Source: Setomelanomma holmii (taxonomy: Eukaryota > Ascomycota > Dothideomycetes > Pleosporales > Phaeosphaeriaceae). From it: a DNA stretch of 64,000 nt. A program made the translations under genes and the position numbers. The number at the start of each line of letters is the position of its first letter. The stretch's first letter is position 1. The DNA lies in NCBI GenBank assembly GCA_010015745.1, contig ML978218.1, positions 124,001 to 188,000 on the forward strand, in the 5' to 3' direction. A model generated the notes under the pieces. The model saw only the letters and a list, made by a program, of their open reading frames with translations. It made no database searches and had not been told where the DNA came from. This document shows positions 57,298 through 64,000 of the stretch, piece after piece.

Positions 57298-59230
57298 ATG
57301 CGTTCCTTTGCCGTAACCCTCACACTCTTTTTCCCAGCAGTTCTTGCTGCAGTGTCGTGATATGGGACCTACGGAGGCACATCCGGCAAGACCTGCCTTG
57401 GTTCTAGTAGGGCTCGCAACCAACTTCACTGTATATCGCTGACTTGAGAAGGGGTTGGTAATTGCTGTTCCCAATATGGCTGGTAGGATTCAATCTCCTC
57501 ATTCACAGCACGAGCTGACTCTGGCATTTAGGTGTGGAAGCACAAACGCGTATTGCGCCTCTCGAAATGGCTGCCAGTCTGCCTTTGGTACGTGCAGTGG
57601 TACCACTTCATGTTCGAAAGTAGCAACGCCATCTTCGTCTGCTGCTCGTCTTGCCTCCGAGCCAACTCGCACTTTGTCCTCGACTCAAGCTCTCTCAACA
57701 AATGCGCGTTGCGGACCTTCTTTTGGTGGGAGAACTTGCCAAGGTAGCATCTGGGGCAGTTGATCTAGTCAATAGTGAGTCTGTTCTGCAACCAGTATTC
57801 AGATTTGCGATGGACACTAACAATGAAATAACTCATACTGTGGTTCAACGATTGGTAAGCTCATCTTTCAAACGGTCTCCTGCTGTTCTGACCTCCCCTC
57901 TAGATTACTGCGCAATTGATACATGTCAGAAGGGATTTGGAACCTGCAATGGTGCATCTTCGTCCAGCAGTATGGTGCCTTCCACTTTGACAACCTCGAT
58001 CTCTAAATCTTCATTGGCCTCGATCGCACCAAGCAGCTCCGCCATATCCAGTTCGCATACCCCGACATACACCTCCAGTAGTGCCTATTTTTCAACTCCG
58101 GTCCTGATCCATAGTTTGAGTAGCAGTGCATCGGGTTCGGTGTCGTCGATGTCTTCCAGCGCCACTGCGAGCAGCACACCCTCCTTGACATCGAGCGGAC
58201 CTTCGTCCGCACCTAGTAGCTCACTCTCGCCATTCAGCAGCTCGTCAAGCCCGTCGTCCTCCGCCACAACGACAGAAGCCTCGTCGTCTGCTTCAAGCTC
58301 AGCTCCGAGCAGTTCTGTATTAGTGTTTTCCTCAATGCTTACCAGTACAACAAGCCAATCGTCATTCAGCACGTCTTCGATCAATGTCTCGCCCACGTCA
58401 GACATTTCTACAAGCAAGCTACTATCCGCGTCCTCTTCGGCCGTCTCGTCGTCCTCGTCAGACTTTGTGTCTTCGTCTTTGAGCGCACTTATCCCTGCCT
58501 CAACTGTGGAGTCAACTTCGAGCATCGCACCATCAACGACTTCGGCACTCTTATCAAGCTCATCCTGGAGCCAAAACGCAAGTATCTCAATAGCTATCTC
58601 TTCAACGACACCATGCTCCCTCGAAAGCAGTCCGACGCCCACGCTTGCTTCAACCCTGTCCTCTGTATCGTCCGAATCACCAGTCACGACAACGTCCGCA
58701 ATTTCAGCATCTCCTTCAGAATCGTCCTCAATCATTTCGCTTTCCACGTCCTCCTCCGTCCCCAACTCGTCTTCATTGCTCTCCATAGTCATGACTTCGT
58801 CCCCAACTTCCTCAACACCCAGCTCGGTGGCCTCAAGCAGCACCTCGACTGGGCCTACTGCATGCCCTTCGACCTCTTACTGCAACATCGGCGCAACAGG
58901 AAGGACGTATCTCGGTCGGCTGAAGCTCGTCGTGAGCGCCAGCTTGAACGGGTGAAGCCCGCGCAGCAGTTTGGCCGCGGCGAGTGACACCTCGGCGACA
59001 AAATTCACGTTTGATTCCGATGGCACTCTTGTGCTGTACAGCGACGTGACTTCCAAGGCGGCCAGCGATACTGGCGTGTATAGCGTATTCTTCTAGGGTA
59101 CGGCAGCCCAGGTCGCTTGCGCGGACTGCGGGTAGAAATCCCGATGCATTTTCGAGCTGCACGCGCGATACAACGAAGACACCTAACACTATTACGTGTA
59201 AGAAATCAGCTTCAACGGTGACCCACATGT
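57298..59230 (+). pseudogene. Broken chitin-binding (hevein-type, CBM18) secreted protein gene with Ser-rich stalk
   Basis: A signal peptide (MRSFAVTLTLFFPAVLAAVS) is followed at once by TGA (57358-57360), then YGTYGGTSGKTCLGS, a hevein start in which a conserved Cys codon now reads Tyr. Two normal-looking introns lead to GNCCSQYGW and CGSTNAYCASRNGCQSAFGTC, completing a first CBM18 module. A second module begins RCGPSFGGRTCQGS but its CC pair is destroyed (TGA TCT) before a YCAIDTCQKGFGTC end. A Ser/Thr-rich stalk of about 300 residues follows, still open. The C-terminal domain (YCNIGATGRTYLG, then KFTFDSDGTLVLYSDV and GVYSVFF) is broken by a frame change and stops. Several defects fit C-to-T or G-to-A changes. 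Chitin shielding or wall binding would have been the role. Confidence 0.75.
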
Positions 59231-59419
59231 TTAGATGCGGAGGCGGGTTTTACATTGGTGCTACACTTCCTTCTTCGAGTTGTTATAATATCACTTTGAC
59301 TGTAGATAGTGAGGTGTGCACGTAGAGAAGGATAAACATAACACGTTTCAACACTTACTACTTTATAATATATTCTCGATCTATCAAGCACGATGCTATG
59401 GCAGTGCGCGTGTAGTGTC

Positions 59420-60299
59420 TCACACCTTGGCTCTGGCTTTGTTCTCCCTCCACAGCAGCCATGCCCCGGCCATACATATCTTGAAGAAACATCCAATCCA
59501 CAAACCGCCCATGAAACCAGCATCGCTCTTTGTCAAATAAGCTCCAGATATTGCACCAGCAAGAAGAAGTACAGCTCCAAGGAAACGCCGGTTTCGATCT
59601 GCATTTTCGGGTAACGGCGCAGTGAAGAGCTGCGCATCGCTCATCAGATCGCAGTATAAGCTCGTTAGTACCACAGTCGGCATCGCATTGTACTTGAGCG
59701 CTCGACTTGCGACGATCTGACCCGCGCTTTGAAACGCGAGTAGTGCAATCGGAGCAAAATCGGTCCCGGGAAACTTGCTCGGTAGCGTGAACGTGAGCAG
59801 ATCGCCGGTGTTAGAGGTCACCACCATAGGCGGGTGGTTTGGGACTACGCCTGTGGTCGCGATGATGCTGACGATTCCGATCAAAAGGGCTTGAAGGGAG
59901 AAGGAGAACATGAGGACCCAGCGACGCTGCGGGCCGAAGAAGCGGTGAAATGTGCTGAAGAACAGAGCTCCAAGGGCGAAGCAGATGACGGCACACAAGG
60001 ATTTCGACCAAGAGTAACGTGGAGCAGAATCGGGCTGGCCATTCACACCCAGGCCGATGAAGATGGTGTTTCCTGCGGGTTCATGAGATGCTTGATGTGC
60101 CAAAACTGGTGTTGGACTTACCAGTCTGCATACTGACAAAGCATCCATACATGTTGAAGGCCATGCTGTCGATAAGGCCAGAGCAGTAGAAACAACCCAG
60201 CAGGATGAGGTCGGCCCATTTCGTGTCGATTTGCGCATTAAGCCGCCTTCGAAGTCCGGACTCCTTCGCCCCATCCAAAGATTCATTATCGCCGCCCAT
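59420..60299 (-). CDS. DUF1275 (YoaK-like) membrane protein, 276 aa
   Basis: DUF1275 proteins are six-helix membrane proteins found in bacteria and fungi; their function is unsettled. Two exons join across intron 60073-60121 at MQTG/NTIFIGLG, which restores the family block in which a FVSMQTGN turn precedes the second helix. Further helices are seen at LCAVICFALGALFF, WVLMFSFSLQALLIG and FLGAVLLLAGAISGAYL, with SLYCDLMSDAQLF between them matching the family's TSLYCDL segment. Length fits. It ends in a basic tail (WRENKARAKV). Confidence 0.88.
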
Positions 60300-61234
60300 T
60301 TTCGCAATGTCAAATCCAGCTCTTTATCGTGACCGTGTACCAAACTCGAAAGTCACGGATGACCTCCCGCAAGGCACCATCCCTGAGATTTGTATGAAAT
60401 GTCGACTCATGACGCATGTGGGCCAGAAAGTTTCTCCAGCCACGATTAGGGAAAAAGCAGAATGGTTCCTCGAACACGTACCGGAGAAGTGACCGTGTAT
60501 TGTTGATAAGGAGCGTTAGTGATGATGCGATGGGCGCTAATCGGGAGGTAGTGCGCCACAATTTCGGAATGGGCGCCACATTTTCGGACGCAGAGAGCCG
60601 CACGACTGTAGCGCTTTTTTGTCAAATTGAGCAGTCATCTTGGACGTGAATTAGCTAGTGTATGTTCATACTCGTGTTTTCTGTCTGCATTAGGACCACT
60701 GTAAGCTGAATTTGTTGCTCGCAATTGATGTCATCTGGTGTTTTTGATGAGAATTTATGGACGGACCATATCAGATGTGATTCAGCCGATGTGATAAACA
60801 CGACCAGCGACAGGCACAGAATTCTTATCATCTGTGTTGCTCGTCGGCATGCGACAGAAGTTCAATGTCATCGGGCTGCGTTCGTGGGAGCTTCGAAGTT
60901 GTTAGAGGTGTAGAAGTCTTGGCGGTCATCGGTGCAGGCAGCTGCGACTACCAGAAACGGAAACGTGTATTCGACTTTCACACACAAGTTCAAGACAGAC
61001 GACATACCAGACCACAGCACCTTTCCAGCTCTGATATAGCGTTCGAAGCCAGCCAATCCTTCCCGTATACAAAATCAGCGCTTTACGATCCTCATTTCCT
61101 CCGCGTAATTCGCATTGGCCCTAACGCCCGGTCCCGCCAACGCTCCGCCAGGCTTCAGCATAAACTCAAAGCCAGATCGCAACGTCACCCGTAGTCACTC
61201 GACAGCTCCCTCCTCCTACATCAAGCTCGGCACT
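60300..61234. other. Divergent upstream region of the DUF1275 and YIP1 genes
   Basis: About 0.9 kb between outward start codons. A 61-codon frame at 60307-60492 starts eight bases from the DUF1275 start on the other strand and is not convincing. Nothing else is seen. Confidence 0.4.
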
Positions 61235-62421
61235 ATGGCAGGCTACGGCTACGGGCAAAGCCCTCAATACGGCGGCGGCAACCCCCAGAATCTCCAGTTC
61301 TACTCCTCATCCTTCTCGAACCAGCCTGTATCCGGCCATTCGACACCATTTCAAGCAGGCTATGGCGCACCACAATCTCAAGCATATCCGGCACAGTACG
61401 GTGCAGGCTTCTCGGCGCCGGGTGTGACTGGGCAAATGGGCATGGGCGCGTCAGGATTGCGGACAGGGTGGCTCGCAGCCTTTGGCACAGAAGGGTATGC
61501 TACATGTAATATGGGACCTGGACCTTGCTAACCTTGCGCAGATATGATGGAGAACCGCCATTATGTTAGCAATTCCAACCAAGAACACGATCGAGAAGCT
61601 GACGACATGTAGTGGAAGAGCTCGGTGTAAACTTTGGACATATCAAGATGAAGGTGCGTACAGGACGGAACAGAAGCTGGATCCCAGTACTGATACACGT
61701 GTAGACACTAGCTGTCTTGAATCCGTTCGGCAGAATCGACCAACACATCATGGACGATAGCGATGTAGCAGGTCCCATCCTCTTCTTCCTCGTTTTCGGC
61801 ACATCTTTGCTTGTAAGCAGACATATATGCAAGGTCAATCGCGGATGGAAGCTAATGCCTGACAGTTGACTGGAAAGCTTCATTTTGGTTACATATATGG
61901 TAGGCAATTTGCATGTGCGGGCATAGCATAAGCTGACTTCAGTACAGGACTGGCTTTCGTGGGCACGGTACTTCTCCACCAAGTCCTTTCACTTATGTCT
62001 CCACCCGTAAACGCCGCCGACGTGGCACCTCAACACGACCACGCTCCATCCCAGAGCTCGCATTGGAATTCATCCCTCACATACCCACGATCCGCATCCG
62101 TTCTAGGGTACTGCCTCTTACCGCTTGTACTTGTTGCAATTCTGGGCATTGCGATTCCGCTTGATGGACTCTTTGGATATATCCTTACAAGTCTGGCCAT
62201 AACATGGTGTGCATACGCTGCGAGCTCGATGTTCACGGTTGTTGGTAAGTGTACCTTGATGGACTGCGATGGCTCATGCTGACAATGAGACAGGGCGCAT
62301 GACTTCAATGAGAGGATTGGTCGCATATCCCATGGTTCTATTCTATGGCAGCTTTGGCATCATGGCTATCTTCAGCTCAAGAGGGACTGGACAATTGGCT
62401 GCGAAAGCAGCAGGCGCCTGA
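61235..62421 (+). CDS. YIP1: YIP1-family Golgi membrane protein, 296 aa
   Basis: Yip1 binds Ypt-type Rab GTPases and is needed for ER-to-Golgi vesicle formation. Seven exons, some as short as 23 and 34 bases, join across six introns (61495-61541, 61565-61612, 61654-61704, 61813-61865, 61900-61947, 62245-62293), all in phase. The N terminus is Gly/Tyr/Gln-rich and cytosolic. The conserved block GTEGYDGEPPLLEELGVNF is followed by HIKMKTLAVLNPFGRID, then five hydrophobic segments starting at AGPILFFLVFGTSLLL. The spliced frame agrees with the family along its whole length. Confidence 0.93.
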
Positions 62422-62780
62422 ATGTCGAAACAGGGCGGTCAAAAGCTCAGTGCGGGAAGCTATAGGCTTCAAACGAACAATTATACACACGATACCAGGA
62501 ATGTACAATAGAACGCTCCGAAGCTATCTAGCATATCTGACATAGTTCACTCCCTTTGAAGCTTTGGGCCAATCGGAGTGTACGAGTTTGCGGTGGTGGC
62601 CGAGATGGAGCGATGACGCGCAGTCCTGGAACGTTGAACCCTGCAACTTCCGAGCGGCCAAAATCTTTGGCATCCTCTTCCCCGACAATCTCCGCCACTG
62701 CACATCTTGTCTAGCCCTATACCCTTTACTTCTCTTCTTACGTTCGCCCTTTTCCATTCGCACGCCTACGAAACCTCAGA
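62422..62780. other. Intergenic stretch
   Basis: No gene; 3' end of YIP1 and promoter of the heme lyase gene. Confidence 0.4.
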
Positions 62781-63862
62781 ATGGGCTGGTTCTGGGCAGA
62801 CACTGCACCCTCAGCGGCGGCCGCGCCTGTTGCGCCACACCCTATGCCGCCAGGGAACATGCAACCTCCTGTATGTCTATTGCGCACTGTATCTGAACCG
62901 CGAACCTGACATCACTGCAGCCATCATGTCCAATGCATAATAAGATGTCGCCGTCTGCCAAAGCAGAAGTACCCGCAGGCGCATGCCCATACGTCCCGCC
63001 CGAGAAATCGTCCAACACCTTATTAACACCAGCCGCCGAACCCGAAAAACAAGGCCTACTTTCCCGCCTCAACCCTCTGAACAACATGTTCGCGGACCTC
63101 GACAACACGCGCGCCAGCACCCAAACTCAAGACCTACCCCTCTCCCGCGAATCCTCCACCATCCCCAAAGCCGATGGCTCATTATGGGAATATCCCTCTC
63201 CGCAACAAATGTACAACGCCATGCTGCGAAAGGGATACACAGACACTCCAGTGGATGCCGTCGAATCGATGGTCTCAGTACACAACTTCTTGAATGAGGG
63301 TGCATGGGCTGAAATCATGGGCTGGGAGCGCCGATTCTCGCGCGGTCTCGTGGACGGCTATACAATCTGCAAGGAGGGCGAAGAGCGCGCGAATCACATG
63401 CTAGGCACGGCTGAGAATCCATTCGATACCACGACGTGGAAGGATGCGGATATCCCGCCTCCGAAGCTGCTGCGATTTACTGGACGTCCTACCGAACCCA
63501 CGCCGAAATCACAGATCCTGCAGTGGCTCGGCTGGGCGATGCCAGAGAAATACGGCACCGCACCACCTTTTGACCGCCACGACTGGTTCGTAGAGAGATG
63601 TAACCAAAAGGGTTGCAAGGAGATTCGATACGTGATCGATTACTATGAGGGTGCGCCAGAAGAGACTGGTGAGCCCGTGTTCTTCTTGGATGTCAGGCCT
63701 GCGATTGATGGGCCGACGGGCGCTGGGGAGAGAATTGTGCGATGGGGTACGGATGTCTTCTGGAGGGCGAGTGGAGGCGAGGCGAGGATTATGAAGAGGG
63801 TGGAGGAGGCGAGGAAGGAGAGGGAAGAGCTGGAGGGGAGGGGAAAGAGGCAGTACAGCTAG
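62781..63862 (+). CDS. CYC3: Holocytochrome c synthase (cytochrome c heme lyase), 343 aa
   Basis: This intermembrane-space enzyme of mitochondria attaches heme to apocytochrome c. The first exon (MGWFWADTAPSAAAAP) is joined by a 50-base intron (62871-62920) to SCPMHNKMSPSAK, giving a heme-regulatory CPMH motif; a second CPY (GACPYVPP) follows. Family blocks are LNPLNNM, SLWEYPSPQQMYNAMLRKG, VHNFLNEGAWAEIMGWE (contains the heme-binding His near 148), LLRFTGRPTEPTPK, PFDRHDWFVER and RYVIDYYEG, ending in the usual FLDVRPAIDGPTGAGERI. Intact. Confidence 0.96.
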
Positions 63863-64000
63863 ACATGCTGAGGAAAAGATGGACATGTGAAACTATGGTA
63901 CGGAGCATTGCGCGGCGTTTTGGGTGTTCACAAGAAAGAGATGGATGTATGATTAGGGCGTATTTGCGACGCGTCCGGGCTTCCGAACATTCAGTTCCAT
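63863..64000. other. Window end, 3' flank of CYC3
   Basis: Nothing coding is seen in the last 138 bases. Confidence 0.3.

Noticed and set aside
58085..58843. A 252-codon acidic frame on the minus strand
   Set aside because: It is the mirror of the Ser/Thr-rich stalk of the CBM18 relic; TC-rich codons read backwards give Glu/Asp/Val runs.
60307..60492. A 61-codon frame starting 8 bases from the DUF1275 start on the other strand
   Set aside because: Two opposite start codons 8 bases apart leave no room for a promoter or leader; the sequence has no domain. Likely chance.
1..64000. tRNA genes, rRNA, CRISPR arrays, intact transposons
   Set aside because: Read through for T-loop words, direct-repeat arrays, terminal inverted repeats and transposase or reverse-transcriptase motifs; none was convincing.

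Overview
The window reads as nuclear DNA of a filamentous ascomycete (Pezizomycotina; Dothideomycetes is my best guess, from gene style only). Genes are split by many short introns (mostly 44-85 bp, GT-AG, with CTAAC/CTGAC-like branch sites), lie on both strands, and include fungus-typical families: HET domain, Zn2Cys6 regulator, Kre9/Knh1-like wall protein, UBC6, SAM50, kynureninase. No operons, tRNA, rRNA, CRISPR array or intact transposon was seen. All exon borders were placed by eye from reading frame, splice consensus and family knowledge.

Layout. 1-2.5 kb: 5' part of VPS35 (cut by the window edge) and a Ser/Thr-rich secreted protein. 3.7-10 kb: a small unknown gene, an intact HET-domain gene, then an SDR reductase, a Zn2Cys6 regulator divergent from it, and an HpcH/HpaI-type aldolase. 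11-21.6 kb: accessory stretch with a small membrane protein, a dead SGNH esterase, an unknown type II membrane protein, a Kre9-like wall sensor and a dead HET gene. 21.9-30.3 kb: housekeeping block with oligoribonuclease and DNA polymerase alpha (divergent, MluI cell-cycle box between them), then kynureninase and the Fe-S assembly factor ISA2 (divergent). 30.6-34.4 kb: a damaged HET gene, a short secreted ribonuclease-like protein and a DUF3632 gene. 35-36.8 kb: an intact sugar transporter. 39-40 kb: a relic of an FAD monooxygenase. 41.3-44.2 kb: UBC6 and SAM50 (divergent). 45.6-50 kb: three secreted products, including a carbohydrate-oxidase-like flavoprotein and a lactonase-type propeller. 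50.4-59.2 kb: an unusual deaminase, a dead sugar transporter, two related unknown genes and a dead chitin-binding protein. 59.4-63.9 kb: DUF1275 membrane protein, YIP1 and cytochrome c heme lyase.

How it fits together. Core genes (VPS35, POL1, REX2, BNA5, ISA2, UBC6, SAM50, YIP1, CYC3) are intact, while accessory genes between them are often broken. Six loci carry premature stops and/or frameshifts, and many of the breaks can be explained by C-to-T or G-to-A changes, as expected from RIP-like mutation or relaxed selection. The leads most worth following are the secreted ribonuclease-like protein (32.6-33.2 kb), the oxidase/lactonase pair (46.3-50 kb), the deaminase whose two zinc-ligand motifs lie over 300 residues apart (50.4-52 kb), and the pattern of decayed self-recognition, transport and wall-binding genes.
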